The notes beneath the pieces are model-generated. The model was not told where the DNA came from, did not search any database, and was given only the letters and a program-made list of their open reading frames with translations. The position numbers were made by a program, and so were the translations under genes. This document shows, piece by piece, positions 27,817-36,665 of a stretch of 64,000 nucleotides of DNA. Origin of the DNA: Acidobacteriota bacterium (lineage in GTDB: Bacteria > Acidobacteriota > Thermoanaerobaculia > Gp7-AA8 > JAHWKK01); NCBI GenBank assembly GCA_019347945.1, contig JAHWKK010000015.1, positions 26,283 to 90,282 of the forward strand, given 5' to 3'. The first letter of the stretch is position 1, and every line of letters starts with the position of its first letter.

Positions 27817-28356
27817 GTGAGAGTTTATCTCGTAGGATTCATGGGAGCGGGCAAGACAACCGTGGGGAGTGTCCTTGCGGAGCGCATGAAGGTCCCGTTT
27901 CTCGATCTGGACGAGCTCGTCGAGGGAGCCGAAAAGATGTCGATACGCGACATCTTTGCGGAACAGGGAGAGCCGTATTTCCGGAAGCGTGAGAGCGACA
28001 TCCTCGCACTCACCGCGCACCTCGAGTCCGCTGTCATCGCGACCGGCGGCGGTACCTACACCTTCCGTGAGAATGTCGCTCTGATCGACCGCGTCGGAAT
28101 CAGCGTCTACCTTTCGCTTCCTTATTCGATCCTGAGGGAACGGATCAGCCGTTCTTCGGCAGAGCGGCCGATGTTCACCGATGAAATGGCGCTCCACCGC
28201 CTCTTCAACAGCAGGATCGAGCACTATCGCCAGGCATCGCTCGCGATCGAGGTGAGGGAAGAGGAAACGCCGAGAGAGGTCGCGGATCGCATTCTGAACA
28301 GACTCAGGCGGTCAGGAGAGCACAACCCCGGGGATTTCGGAGAATCCTTTCTTTGA
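27817..28356 (+). CDS. aroK: Shikimate kinase
   Basis: 179 residues from a GTG at 27817 (GGAGAG upstream). Walker A GFMGAGKTTVG at residues 7-17, the shikimate-binding Asp in FLDLDELVE, the GGGTYT loop (family GGG), and a lid with RPMF. Phosphorylates shikimate in aromatic amino-acid biosynthesis. It overlaps the following phosphoesterase by four bases. Confidence 0.94.
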   Translation: MRVYLVGFMGAGKTTVGSVLAERMKVPFLDLDELVEGAEKMSIRDIFAEQGEPYFRKRESDILALTAHLESAVIATGGGTYTFRENVALIDRVGISVYLSLPYSILRERISRSSAERPMFTDEMALHRLFNSRIEHYRQASLAIEVREEETPREVADRILNRLRRSGEHNPGDFGESFL

Positions 28357-29096
28357 GAACGCTGGTGATCAGCGACGTTCATGCGAATCTGGAGGCGCTG
28401 GAGGCGGTCCTGCGCACGGTTCAGAGAAAGGGAGTCGCCCGCATCATCAGTCTGGGGGACGTCGTCGGTTACGGCGCGAACCCGAACCAGGTGCTCGACA
28501 CGTTGCAGCGTCAGCGAAGAACCAAGATCTACGTGCGGGGAAATCATGACCGCGTGGCCTCGGGGGAGGGAGAGCCTGACGAGTTCAATCCTGCGGCCAG
28601 GCAAGCGATACTCTGGAGTCGTGAGAAGCTCAGCCGCGACGGACGGAACCGGCTGCGCAATTTCGTCGTCGGTCCCGTCGATCTCGGTGATGGCACTCTG
28701 CTCTGTCATGGAACTCCGGACGACGAGGACGAGTACCTTCTCAGCGAGGTTCAGGCGATGCGGATCTTTTCGGCCTATCCACACAAGCTCGTCCTTTTCG
28801 GCCACACGCATCTTCCCTCGATCTTTCGACTCGATCAGCGTGGAGACATCTCGGGGGAGTTGGCGGAAGCCGGGATGACGCTGAGAATGGAGCCGGGCAT
28901 TCGTTACCTAGTCAATCCCGGTTCAGTCGGACAGCCGCGCGACCGAGACACCCGGGCGGCTTTCGGACTTTGGAATTCGAAACGATCGACCTTCCGATTC
29001 ATGCGTGCCGACTATGACATCGCAGGGGCCATCGACGCGATCTGTTGTGCCGGGCTCCCCGAGATTCTGGGCCGCCGGCTGCGGTCGGGGTTCTGA
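28353..29096 (+). CDS. Metallophosphoesterase (YfcE/MJ0936-like)
   Basis: 247 residues from a TTG at 28353 that overlaps the aroK stop. All calcineurin-type metal motifs are present: SDVHANL, GDVVGYG, GNHD, HGTPDDE, FGHTH. Compact single domain without a signal peptide, so cytoplasmic. Members hydrolyse phosphodiesters such as cyclic or dinucleotides; the true substrate is not predictable. Confidence 0.9.
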   Translation: MRTLVISDVHANLEALEAVLRTVQRKGVARIISLGDVVGYGANPNQVLDTLQRQRRTKIYVRGNHDRVASGEGEPDEFNPAARQAILWSREKLSRDGRNRLRNFVVGPVDLGDGTLLCHGTPDDEDEYLLSEVQAMRIFSAYPHKLVLFGHTHLPSIFRLDQRGDISGELAEAGMTLRMEPGIRYLVNPGSVGQPRDRDTRAAFGLWNSKRSTFRFMRADYDIAGAIDAICCAGLPEILGRRLRSGF

Positions 29097-29247
29097 CCTC
29101 GATCGTGGACACGGCTGTCACCGGATGAGGTCGAACAGGAGTGCCCCGAGCTTCTGTAGGACGCTAAGCGGCATGAAATCAGCGCTTTAAAGCGGACGGC
29201 ATGCTGGCATTCACACCGCAATATCTCCAGCACCGGTGGAGGCTCAA

Positions 29248-31530
29248 ATGAAACGTCTTACTCTGGTTCTGCTCGCGCTCACATCCCCTCTCTGGGCTGA
29301 TGACGATCGCCATCAGTCCTTCATCGCTTACGACGTGGGTGGGACGATTGTCAGCGGGGAGGATGGACGTGACATCGAAGTCGGTGTCAATACGCCCCTG
29401 TTTTCCGGAGACCGCCTCGCCACCTCCGCTCGGGGGAGAGTCGAAGTGAGGCTTTCGGACGGCAACGTTCTGGCCGTGGACCGCGATACCGTGGTCGACC
29501 TCGTGTCGGTGCTCGGCGACTACGAGATGGAGAGCGACGAGACGATCATCGGGCTGACTTTCGGCAAGGTTCTCCTTCACCAGACCGGCCGACGATCGGA
29601 GCCGGTGAGGCTCGATACGCGATTCGCGACGTATCGACTCGATGACTCCGGCATTCTTGCGGTCGAGACTTCGGATCGGGGCGATTCCGTTGCCGTAATC
29701 GGAGGGATCGTTAATCTGAGTCTTCCGACCGGGCGTTATCAGGTTCGCACGGGGGAGCGGATCAGGGTGGATGAACGGGGAATCTACGATGAGGCGGGGC
29801 TCGCGCGCGACGGCATGGACGATTTTGAGCGGTGGTACATGCGTCGGAACGATGATGGTCGACGCTCCTCGCGATATCTCGGCGACCGTCTGGCCTATGC
29901 GGATCCCCTTCTCGATGCGTATGGACGCTGGGTGTACGTCCACGAGTACAGCAACTGGGTGTGGCGGCCGACGGTGTCGGTCGGATGGCGGCCGTATTAC
30001 AGCGGATACTGGCACCGCGGGCGACGAGGTGGGCTGGTCTGGGTATCGTCCGAGCCCTGGGGCTGGGTGCCGTATCACTACGGGTCGTGGGCCCACAGCC
30101 CGCTCTACGGTTGGGTCTGGATCCCGGGCAACCGCTATTCGCACGCCTGGGTTTACTGGCTGTGGGGACCGAGCTACGTCGGTTGGGCACCGAGGGGCTA
30201 CTACGACTGTTTCCAGCCATATTTCGGCTGGGCATTCAACCGCGGTCGGAGGATTTCGGTCGGTATCGGATTTGACGTCTGGGGTCGCGTTCACGTCTCC
30301 GATGGGGATCTGAATCAGTGGACTCTGGTACGACCGGATCATCTGGTGTCGACGCGAGTCGATCGCGCTGCATTGACGACCGATGCGATTCGTGAGCGTC
30401 TGCAGCGGGATGGGAGGGGCGCCACGTTCACCGGTGGCAACCCGCGACTCGGTGAAGAAGACTTGAGGAATCCGGCCGAGGCGGTCGAGCGGATCGCTCG
30501 TCGCACGGTTGGAGGGGGTACCGGCACTGTCGGATCGGGGCCCACGTCGGATGTAACTCGGTTTTTCCGGCGTGACCCCGATCTGCCAGAATCCGATCGG
30601 GACCGGATCGCGCGAGCGTTGGATCGAGCGACGCCGCGAGCGAGCGACTCGCCGCGAACCGCCGGCGAGACCGCGACGACTCCGTCATCCGGAGGGGTGA
30701 GAGGTCCTTCGATTCAGCGGCGCGTACCCTCCGGGTCCGGGGAAACATCGGATCGGATCACGCGGACGCCGGCTCGAAACGTGTCGGGAAGTGTCGACGA
30801 ATCGAGGCGAGGAGCCATCTCGCGACCGGCGCCTGAGCGACCGGCGCCCGTGACACCTGAGCGTCCGGCGATCGTGACGCCCGAGCGTCCGGCGACCGTG
30901 ACGCCAGAGCGTCCGACTCGCCAGCGGGTGACGGAACCGGACAGTCGTTCCAACGCGGGCGAAACTCCCAGACAGCTGGCGGTTCCGCGCCGGGTGATCG
31001 ATTCGATCGAGTCGGCGCGGGAGTCGCGCCGTCGTGCAACGCGGTCGTCCGAGGGTTCCGATCAGACCACTCGAAGGGCTCCGGCATCGGACGACTGGCG
31101 ACGAAGGCCCGCCGCGAGCAGTCCCGAGGCGGATCGGACGCCGGCGAGAACGAGGACCCCGGATCGGACGCCGGTGCGAACGAGGACCCCGGATCGAGCT
31201 CCGGTGCGTGCTACTCCGGATCGGACACCGGTCCGAACGACGACCCCGGATCGGACACCGGTACGTACGACGAGTCCGGACCGTTCGACCAGGACGAGCG
31301 CGCCGCGAGCGACGAGTCCGACGCGGAGCCGAAGCGTGTCGAGGCCAGAGCGGAGCTCGTCGTCATCGACTCGGAGCTCGTCGTCATCGACTCGGAGCTC
31401 GTCGTCATCGACTCGGAGCTCATCCTCAGGGGATAGATCATCGAGCTCGACTCGATCCTCTTCCTCCTCGAAATCCTCGAGCTCTTCGTCGGGCAGAGTG
31501 TCGCGGAGATCCAAACCGGACGATCGCTGA
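29248..31530 (+). CDS. Secreted FecR-domain / Trp-rich (DUF6600-type) protein with repetitive basic tail
   Basis: 760 residues from the ATG at 29248, eight bases after GGAGG. A signal peptide (MKRLTLVLLALTSPLWA) precedes a FecR-like beta domain (about 20-170, LFSGDRLATSARGRVEVRLSD), then a Trp/Tyr/Gly-rich module (about 205-340, with WRPYYSGYWHRGRRGG and GWVPYHYGSW), as in DUF6600 proteins. The last 320 residues are low-complexity: PERPA-x-VTPERPA units, TPDRTPVRT units, and RSSSSST heptads ending the protein. The tail is strongly basic and Ser/Arg-rich, suggestive of binding to anionic polymers or surfaces. Function unknown. The 150-base gap upstream holds only a 12-base palindrome (CGCTTTAAAGCG, 29183-29194). 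Confidence 0.85.
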   Translation: MKRLTLVLLALTSPLWADDDRHQSFIAYDVGGTIVSGEDGRDIEVGVNTPLFSGDRLATSARGRVEVRLSDGNVLAVDRDTVVDLVSVLGDYEMESDETIIGLTFGKVLLHQTGRRSEPVRLDTRFATYRLDDSGILAVETSDRGDSVAVIGGIVNLSLPTGRYQVRTGERIRVDERGIYDEAGLARDGMDDFERWYMRRNDDGRRSSRYLGDRLAYADPLLDAYGRWVYVHEYSNWVWRPTVSVGWRPYYSGYWHRGRRGGLVWVSSEPWGWVPYHYGSWAHSPLYGWVWIPGNRYSHAWVYWLWGPSYVGWAPRGYYDCFQPYFGWAFNRGRRISVGIGFDVWGRVHVSDGDLNQWTLVRPDHLVSTRVDRAALTTDAIRERLQRDGRGATFTGGNPRLGEEDLRNPAEAVERIARRTVGGGTGTVGSGPTSDVTRFFRRDPDLPESDRDRIARALDRATPRASDSPRTAGETATTPSSGGVRGPSIQRRVPSGSGETSDRITRTPARNVSGSVDESRRGAISRPAPERPAPVTPERPAIVTPERPATVTPERPTRQRVTEPDSRSNAGETPRQLAVPRRVIDSIESARESRRRATRSSEGSDQTTRRAPASDDWRRRPAASSPEADRTPARTRTPDRTPVRTRTPDRAPVRATPDRTPVRTTTPDRTPVRTTSPDRSTRTSAPRATSPTRSRSVSRPERSSSSSTRSSSSSTRSSSSSTRSSSSGDRSSSSTRSSSSSKSSSSSSGRVSRRSKPDDR
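31351..31424 (+). repeat. 21-base coding tandem repeat (RSSSSST heptads)
   Basis: About 3.4 perfect 21-base copies begin at 31351, 31372 and 31393, each encoding the heptad RSSSSST in the tail of the FecR protein. Perfect DNA identity suggests recent copy-number change. A looser repeat encoding TPDRTPVRT lies at about 31130-31280. Confidence 0.85.
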
Positions 31531-31559
31531 GGGAGCGTTCGCGAGTTGTGGCCGTAGTC

Positions 31560-31565
31560 TAGAAT
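31560..31565 (+). promoter_or_regulatory. Candidate -10 box (TAGAAT), leaderless start
   Basis: TAGAAT ends six bases before the GTG at 31572. The gene has no Shine-Dalgarno, so the transcript may begin at the start codon. Confidence 0.4.
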
Positions 31566-31571
31566 GGGATC

Positions 31572-31829
31572 GTGGCCCTTCGGCTTCTGCTCATCGTCTA
31601 CCTCTTCGAGGCCGGACTCTTTTTCCTCATTGCACCGTGGACGCGGTTCTGGTCGGTCACGCCTCTGCTGAACGCTGTGTGGTGGATCGAGGGTCTCAGC
31701 TCGAGCCCCATCCTTCGGGGAGTGGTATCGGGGTTCGGCTTTCTCCATTTCGTATTCGCAGCGCGGGAGATCATCCTGATCCTGGCCGGTCGGGATGCGA
31801 TCGGCCGGACCCGCAGGCGGACCTCCTGA
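31572..31829 (+). CDS. Small membrane protein of unknown function
   Basis: 85 residues from a GTG at 31572. Two or three hydrophobic helices (about 3-20, 28-55 amphipathic, 55-74), ending in a basic tail GRTRRRTS. No recognised family. It lies two bases upstream of the sigma-54 response regulator and so is probably co-transcribed with it. Confidence 0.65.
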   Translation: MALRLLLIVYLFEAGLFFLIAPWTRFWSVTPLLNAVWWIEGLSSSPILRGVVSGFGFLHFVFAAREIILILAGRDAIGRTRRRTS

Positions 31830-31831
31830 CG

Positions 31832-33205
31832 ATGGAGACGATTCTTCTGGCGGAAGACCGCGCGTCGCTCGCCGAGATGCTTCGCGAGGCTTTTGCGGAA
31901 GAGGGGTGGTCGGTCGATCATGCGAGCGGAGGATCGAGTGCGATTCGACGGATTGAGTCGGGTCGTCGCTACTCGGTGGTTCTGACCGATCTCCGGATGC
32001 CGGGAGCCGACGGACTGGAGGTTCTGGAAGCGGTCAAGGGGGCCGATCCTCTCTGTCCGGTCGTGGTGATGACCGGATTCGGCACGGTGGAGAGCGCCGT
32101 GGAAGCGATGAAGCTCGGTGCGTTCGAGTTTCTTCAGAAGCCGGTGGATCTGGACCATCTGATTCTCCTGATCCGACGGTGCATCGAGCATCGCAAGCTC
32201 TCGCGGGAAAACATCCTGCTCCGCGAAGAGGTCGGAACGCGGAAGGGAATGCCGACGATCGTCGGGGAGTCTCCCGCAATCCGGGAGGCTTTGGATCGCG
32301 CCCGAAAAATGGCGGCGAGCGATGCGACCGTTCTGCTACGAGGCGAAACGGGAACCGGCAAGGAGCTTTTTGCGCGCGCGATCCATGCATTGTCGGCGCG
32401 TGCAGACGAGCCGTTCGTGGCGATCAACTGCGCGGCGATCCCCGAGACCCTGATCGAGAATGAGCTGTTCGGACACGAGAAAGGCGCGTATACCGGAGCG
32501 GCCTCCAGGCAGATGGGGAAGTTCGAGCTCGCTCATCGAGGGACCATCTTCCTCGATGAGATCGGAGATCTCGGGCCTCCCGTGCAGGCCAAGATCCTCA
32601 GGGTGCTCGAGGAGAGGGCATTCGAGCGCGTCGGCGGTACGCGGAGAATCGAGGTCGATGTCAGAATCGTCTGCGCCACCAACGCTGATCTGGAGTCGGC
32701 CGTCGAGGAGGGGAGGTTTCGCCGCGACCTCTTTTACAGGATCAACGTCATTTCCCTCGAGATACCCCCGTTGCGGGAGCGAGGGGGGGACGTCATTCAG
32801 ATCGCACGGCACTTCATCGAAAACCGGACTCGGACCGGTGTCCGAAAGCCCCTGACGCTTGCCGAGAGTGCCGGTGAGGCAATCAAACGGTATCGCTGGC
32901 CAGGCAACATCCGTGAGCTCCAGAACCGGCTCGAGCGCGCCCTCATCCTCGCCGAAGGAACTGAGATCACCGCGGAAGATCTCGGGCTCGATCTCGCGGA
33001 TGGGGATCGGGCTCGAAGCCTTACGGAGATCGCTTCGATGGACCTCCCTCTGCCGGACCGTGTCGCACGCGCGGCCGAGCAGGTGGAGCGACTTGCAATC
33101 GAGGAGACGTTGAAGCGAAACGAGGACCGGAAGGCCGCTGCGGAAACTCTCGGAATTGCCTACCGCACGCTCCTCGCGAGAATCAGGGACTACGGCCTCG
33201 ACTGA
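31832..33205 (+). CDS. Sigma-54-dependent response regulator (NtrC family)
   Basis: 457 residues from the ATG at 31832; the frame is open far upstream but that part is antisense-like noise over the FecR gene. Receiver domain (1-120) with phospho-acceptor Asp53 in VLTDLRMPG and switch Lys in LQKPVDL. AAA+ domain (about 140-375) has GETGTGKELFARAIH, the sigma-54 contact loop GAYTGA and LDEIGDL. A Fis-type helix-turn-helix ends the protein (RKAAAETLGIAYRTLLARI). No cognate histidine kinase is adjacent. Confidence 0.95.
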   Translation: METILLAEDRASLAEMLREAFAEEGWSVDHASGGSSAIRRIESGRRYSVVLTDLRMPGADGLEVLEAVKGADPLCPVVVMTGFGTVESAVEAMKLGAFEFLQKPVDLDHLILLIRRCIEHRKLSRENILLREEVGTRKGMPTIVGESPAIREALDRARKMAASDATVLLRGETGTGKELFARAIHALSARADEPFVAINCAAIPETLIENELFGHEKGAYTGAASRQMGKFELAHRGTIFLDEIGDLGPPVQAKILRVLEERAFERVGGTRRIEVDVRIVCATNADLESAVEEGRFRRDLFYRINVISLEIPPLRERGGDVIQIARHFIENRTRTGVRKPLTLAESAGEAIKRYRWPGNIRELQNRLERALILAEGTEITAEDLGLDLADGDRARSLTEIASMDLPLPDRVARAAEQVERLAIEETLKRNEDRKAAAETLGIAYRTLLARIRDYGLD

Positions 33206-33209
33206 CGGC

Positions 33210-33947
33210 TCAGTCGCGCCAGAGTCTCTCGGCCGCCGATGCTCTGAGATAGAAGGGACCGACCTGGAGCATCTTGCCTGAGCCAGCAGAACTCCGCCGA
33301 AGTGCCCGAACCGCCAGAATCGTTTCGTTCGGATGATCCGGGCTATTCATCTGAATGAACAGAGGGACGCCTCGGATCTGGTCGGCGAGCGGAGCCGCCT
33401 GGTTGGAGATCGCGCCCAGGATCTCGCGCTGGAGAACACGAAGCTGGGAGTTTTCGGGAATCGTCGTGGAGATCCAGACGTCGATCCAGGCTTTCTCGCT
33501 GAGCCGGATCCGGTGCCGCTCGGCCGGGAGCCGGTTGATGCGACCCGCCACGGGACGCTCGACTGTCAGCTTCTGCAGGTTCGGAATCAACTCCCCCGAC
33601 TCGTTCGCCATGCCGCGAACGACGTGCCGAAACCCGTCGAGCGGCATCAACGCATAGAGTCGTGCGATCGGCTTGATCAGAATCACGTTCTTCGAGCCCC
33701 TTTTCGAATAGCCGTCGAGCCAGGCCGAGTCGAAATGAACGCCCTGCGGGAAGACTGTCAGCCGCGCTTTTCCCAGTTTGTCGAGGATCTGTGAGTCCCC
33801 GATCGGGCGGATGTCCAGCTCGAGGGCGTAGTCCCGAATTGCGCCTGAGGACGAGGGCTGGGACGTGGCCGGCAGAGCGACGAACAACGCCGCGAGGATC
33901 AACGGCAGAAGGAGCAGTACGGTGCCCGTGGCGCGTTCAGATCTCAT
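33210..33947 (-). CDS. Secreted protein of unknown function
   Basis: 245 residues with a clear signal peptide (VLLLLPLILAALFVALPATSQ). The mature part is mixed alpha/beta with motifs ARLTVFPQGVHFDSAWLDG and RLYALMPLDGFRHVV; no known domain recognised. It converges on the response regulator with four bases between stops and overlaps the small upstream gene by 11 bases, so those two form a pair. Confidence 0.72.
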   Translation of the reverse strand: MRSERATGTVLLLLPLILAALFVALPATSQPSSSGAIRDYALELDIRPIGDSQILDKLGKARLTVFPQGVHFDSAWLDGYSKRGSKNVILIKPIARLYALMPLDGFRHVVRGMANESGELIPNLQKLTVERPVAGRINRLPAERHRIRLSEKAWIDVWISTTIPENSQLRVLQREILGAISNQAAPLADQIRGVPLFIQMNSPDHPNETILAVRALRRSSAGSGKMLQVGPFYLRASAAERLWRD

Positions 33948-34170
33948 CGAGTACTTGTGGAAACTTCCAGCGAGCCTCGCGGATTTCCTCCTCGATGATC
34001 TCCCGCTCCGGTTTGTCGGCGAGTTGTGGGACTTCCCAGTTCGCCATCCACATCGGATTGAGGTACGGCAATACGGCGATGTGCTCGATCCGGTAAGGGA
34101 GCCCCCGCTTTTCGAATTGCTCGTTGAGATGGCGAACGACGTCTTTCGAGGTGGGGATCGGATCGCTCAT
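33937..34170 (-). CDS. Small conserved-looking protein of unknown function
   Basis: 77 residues from the ATG at 34170 (weak AAAGG upstream). The frame is open to 34629 but the extra part is Pro/Gly-rich filler. Soluble, with a PYLNPMWMANWEVPQL segment and an acidic helix (KPEREIIEEEIREARW). Its 3' end overlaps the signal-peptide region of the next gene. No family recognised. Confidence 0.65.
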   Translation of the reverse strand: MSDPIPTSKDVVRHLNEQFEKRGLPYRIEHIAVLPYLNPMWMANWEVPQLADKPEREIIEEEIREARWKFPQVLDEI

Positions 34171-34483
34171 CGCCTTTGCCGGGTGCGAAATCACAGCCAG
34201 GGGCCCGAGCCAGGCGAGATCCTGTCGCCTCCGCTCGATGATCGTGCGTGGCGCGGTCGCGGGGTTGAGCGGCGAAGCCGCGGAACCCCGGGTCGTGAAA
34301 GGGAAAAGAAAACAGCCCCGGAGAAGCGACAGATCGCTGTGGGTGGGCGAGATATGTTTCCAGCCGCCGGGTGTCGGGTCAGGATGTCCGACGTGTCCGA
34401 CCCGGACCCCGACCCCCGATCCCCCCTCCGCCGGCCAGGTGGGATCACGGATTGCAGACTCTCCGGTCGATGGAGGTGCACCG
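34171..34483. other. Divergent intergenic region with strong hairpin
   Basis: 313 bases without a credible gene. A 29-base near-palindrome at 34261-34289 pairs GGGGTT with AACCCC and, inside, GCGGC with GCCGC, separated by a 2x2 internal loop. Further on are two GTCCGAC words near 34386-34403, related to the iterations beside guaA. Promoters for both flanking genes must lie here but I cannot place them. Confidence 0.5.
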
Positions 34484-35182
34484 ATGAAGAAGCTGCTCTC
34501 AGGCGCTTTCGGCGCCGTTCTGATGTTCTGGTCCTCGACCGCCTCGGCGCTCGACACCGAGGAGATCCTTGCAACGGTCGCCATGCCGCTGGCGGTTGCG
34601 GCGGTGGCGGATTTGACCGACATCGACACGGAGGATCTGCTGACGCTGGTTTATGCACTGAATGACGCGAATGTCGCTCCGACGAAGTTCGTGGAGATCA
34701 TCCGATACGTCCCGGTGGTCCTGCTGGATCCCGAGGCGGCTCCGGATTTCATCGCGTTCGTGGAGACGGAATCGAGGCGAAGCTCCGACGGAGATGCGCT
34801 GGCAACGGTGCTCGGGAATCGTCTCGTGGAATCCGGAGCAACGACGATCCGGGTCGAAGCTCCCGAACCAATCCGGTCGAGGGCGATCCTTCCTCCCGTC
34901 GTGGTCGATCGAGCTCATCCGCATGGAGGGCCTCCCGGGCAGGTGAAGAAACAGATCGGTGTCCAGACCGGGGCCGAAGTCGTCCACGGCGAACATCCGT
35001 CGAACCGGGCTCGGCCGGTGAACGCTGAAGACAAACCAGTCCCTCCGGGCAAAGCGAGGGACCAGAACGCCGGCCGGGATCGAGACGACGGGAATCCCGG
35101 AAAAGAGAGGGCGAACAAGGCCCGCGACCACAATCCAGGTAAAGGCAAAGCTAAGGGAAAGAAGAAGGACGGAAACCGATGA
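34484..35182 (+). CDS. Secreted protein with basic Gly/Lys-rich tail
   Basis: 232 residues from the ATG at 34484 (GGAGG nine bases upstream). Signal peptide cut near STASA. The first half is helical and acidic (ILATVAMPLAVAAVADLTDI), the last 100 residues are disordered with NPGKERANKARDHNPGKGKA and a Lys-rich end. No known family. The stop overlaps the next gene (ATGA), so they form a two-gene unit. Confidence 0.7.
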   Translation: MKKLLSGAFGAVLMFWSSTASALDTEEILATVAMPLAVAAVADLTDIDTEDLLTLVYALNDANVAPTKFVEIIRYVPVVLLDPEAAPDFIAFVETESRRSSDGDALATVLGNRLVESGATTIRVEAPEPIRSRAILPPVVVDRAHPHGGPPGQVKKQIGVQTGAEVVHGEHPSNRARPVNAEDKPVPPGKARDQNAGRDRDDGNPGKERANKARDHNPGKGKAKGKKKDGNR

Positions 35183-35457
35183 GAACGCTCGCGATTCTTC
35201 TGATTCTGGCAATTCCCGTCGCCGTGGGATGCAGCGATGACGCCGCGACGGAATCGGCTCAGGCTTCGGCGGACGCCTACACACCCGAACAGCTCGCCGA
35301 GATCGGCTCGGCAGTCGAGGCTGATCCCGCTTCAGCGGAATCGATCCTCGCGGACGCCGGGCTGACCCCGGAGGAATTCGAGCAGGAGGTGAGAAGGGTC
35401 ACCGAGGATCCGGATCTCTCGAGACGTTACGCGAGCGCCTATCACGCCGCGAAGTAG
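35179..35457 (+). CDS. Small lipoprotein
   Basis: 92 residues. Lipoprotein signal with AIPVAVGCSDD. The mature part is acidic and helical, with a YTPEQLAEIGSAVEADPASA stretch. Unknown function; overlaps the preceding gene by four bases and converges on the DoxX gene. Confidence 0.72.
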   Translation: MRTLAILLILAIPVAVGCSDDAATESAQASADAYTPEQLAEIGSAVEADPASAESILADAGLTPEEFEQEVRRVTEDPDLSRRYASAYHAAK

Positions 35458-35458
35458 C

Positions 35459-36016
35459 TTACGGATTCTCTGCGGTTGGAGCCGGCTCCATCGATCGAGT
35501 CGGGGGCCCGGCCAGATGAAACGGTGACGGCCCTCCGTTCAGAAGTCGTCTCTCACGAAGCCAGCCGATCAGAACCTGAACCGCCATCGCGAGAAGGAAG
35601 AGATCCCGGATGATGGTCCAGACCATGTCGGAAAGCTTCTCCTCGTCGCTCAGTCCCGATGCCGCCGGGTCGAAGCATCCGCAGTCGATCGCGTTACCGA
35701 TCAGCAGGTTGTATCCGATGGCCAGGATGAAGATGACGAGCAGACCGATGACGAACGTGATGGCCGTGCCCCGCCACATACCGAGGATCAGCGCGATCCC
35801 GATGATGAGCTCGACCCACGGGAGCACGAGTGCCGCGATGTTCACGAGACCGAGCGGAAGGATTTTGTAGTTGTAGATCATGTGGGCGAAGGTCGGAGGG
35901 TCGATGATCTTCGGAAGAGCAGCCATCACGAAGACTGCGCCCAGCGCGATCTGGAGTCTGATCGTCAGCCAGGGGTGTGAGACGATGTCATCGAAGGATC
36001 GGTATTGGGTTTTCAC
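35459..36016 (-). CDS. DoxX/MauE-type membrane protein
   Basis: 185 residues from a GTG at 36016 that overlaps the rhodanese stop by four bases. Four to five membrane helices and the sequence GLVNIAALVLPWVELIIGIA are typical of DoxX/MauE proteins. A Cys pair IDCGCFDP lies in a loop after the third helix, as in MauE-like members linked to thiol redox or quinone-dependent sulfur metabolism. Position after a membrane-anchored rhodanese supports a sulfur or thiol role; precise function unknown. Confidence 0.8.
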   Translation of the reverse strand: MKTQYRSFDDIVSHPWLTIRLQIALGAVFVMAALPKIIDPPTFAHMIYNYKILPLGLVNIAALVLPWVELIIGIALILGMWRGTAITFVIGLLVIFILAIGYNLLIGNAIDCGCFDPAASGLSDEEKLSDMVWTIIRDLFLLAMAVQVLIGWLRERRLLNGGPSPFHLAGPPTRSMEPAPTAENP

Positions 36017-36663
36017 GGATTCGGCCCCGACCGAACGGGGCCACCGTTGCCGACCCAGTCCGGATACCCCCCCTCGTAGACGAGAAGATTGTTGTAGAAA
36101 AGGCCCCAGAGCTTCTGGGCGAGCATCTGGGAGTCCTGACAGTCGCCACCCGAACAGTAAATGACGATCGGCAGGTCCGGGTCGTGTCCTTCCTCGGCAA
36201 ATGCCTGGACCTTGTCGTTGACATCGGCTTCCCACACGGCGAAGTTCCTCGCCCCGGCGATGTGACCGGCTTCGTATTCGGAAGTCCGCCGTGCGTCGAG
36301 AAAAACCCGTCCCTGTCCATGCAGCCACCGCGCGTCCTCTGGCGAAATGTTGACGAAAGGTTGCTGCTCGGTGGGGGGGAACCTTTCGAGCATCTCTTCT
36401 TTCGAGACAGTCGGAGCGGTGCTCATCGGCGCGGATGTGTCGGTGGGGAGCGGTTCAGCGCTCCCCACGGTGGAGGGCGCCGGTGTTTCCTCCTGGATCG
36501 AGGAGGGAAGGGTCGGATCACTGGTTGCGACCCGCCGGCCGGAAAGACCGTCGTCGACGATCAGTGCGACCTTTCGATCGCGATCCGCAAACGCGTTGGC
36601 CAGAAACGCGACGATGATTGCGGCTCCGATGATCGTAATTGCTTCGAGTCCGAATTTTCGCAT
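36013..36663 (-). CDS. Membrane-anchored rhodanese-like protein
   Basis: 216 residues from the ATG at 36663 (GAGG seven bases upstream; a second ATG at 36669 overlaps the previous stop). One N-terminal membrane helix (about 5-24), a Ser/Thr/Pro linker of some 60 residues, then a rhodanese domain (about 95-205) with FLDARRTSEYEAGHIAGARN and the active-site Cys in IVIYCSGGDCQDS. Expected to face the periplasm and transfer sulfane sulfur. Coupled to the DoxX gene. Confidence 0.88.
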   Translation of the reverse strand: MRKFGLEAITIIGAAIIVAFLANAFADRDRKVALIVDDGLSGRRVATSDPTLPSSIQEETPAPSTVGSAEPLPTDTSAPMSTAPTVSKEEMLERFPPTEQQPFVNISPEDARWLHGQGRVFLDARRTSEYEAGHIAGARNFAVWEADVNDKVQAFAEEGHDPDLPIVIYCSGGDCQDSQMLAQKLWGLFYNNLLVYEGGYPDWVGNGGPVRSGPNP

Positions 36664-36665
36664 CT

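Noticed and set aside
31351..31424. Possible CRISPR-like array (21-base repeats)
   Set aside because: Repeats are contiguous without spacers and encode Ser/Arg heptads of a protein.
31034..31831. Long N-terminal extension of the sigma-54 regulator
   Set aside because: The Arg-rich translation overlaps the FecR gene in another frame; the receiver domain begins exactly at the ATG at 31832.
34171..34629. N-terminal extension of the 77-residue minus-strand protein
   Set aside because: The extra 153 residues are low-complexity and read across the hairpin and into the opposite gene; the core protein starts at 34170.
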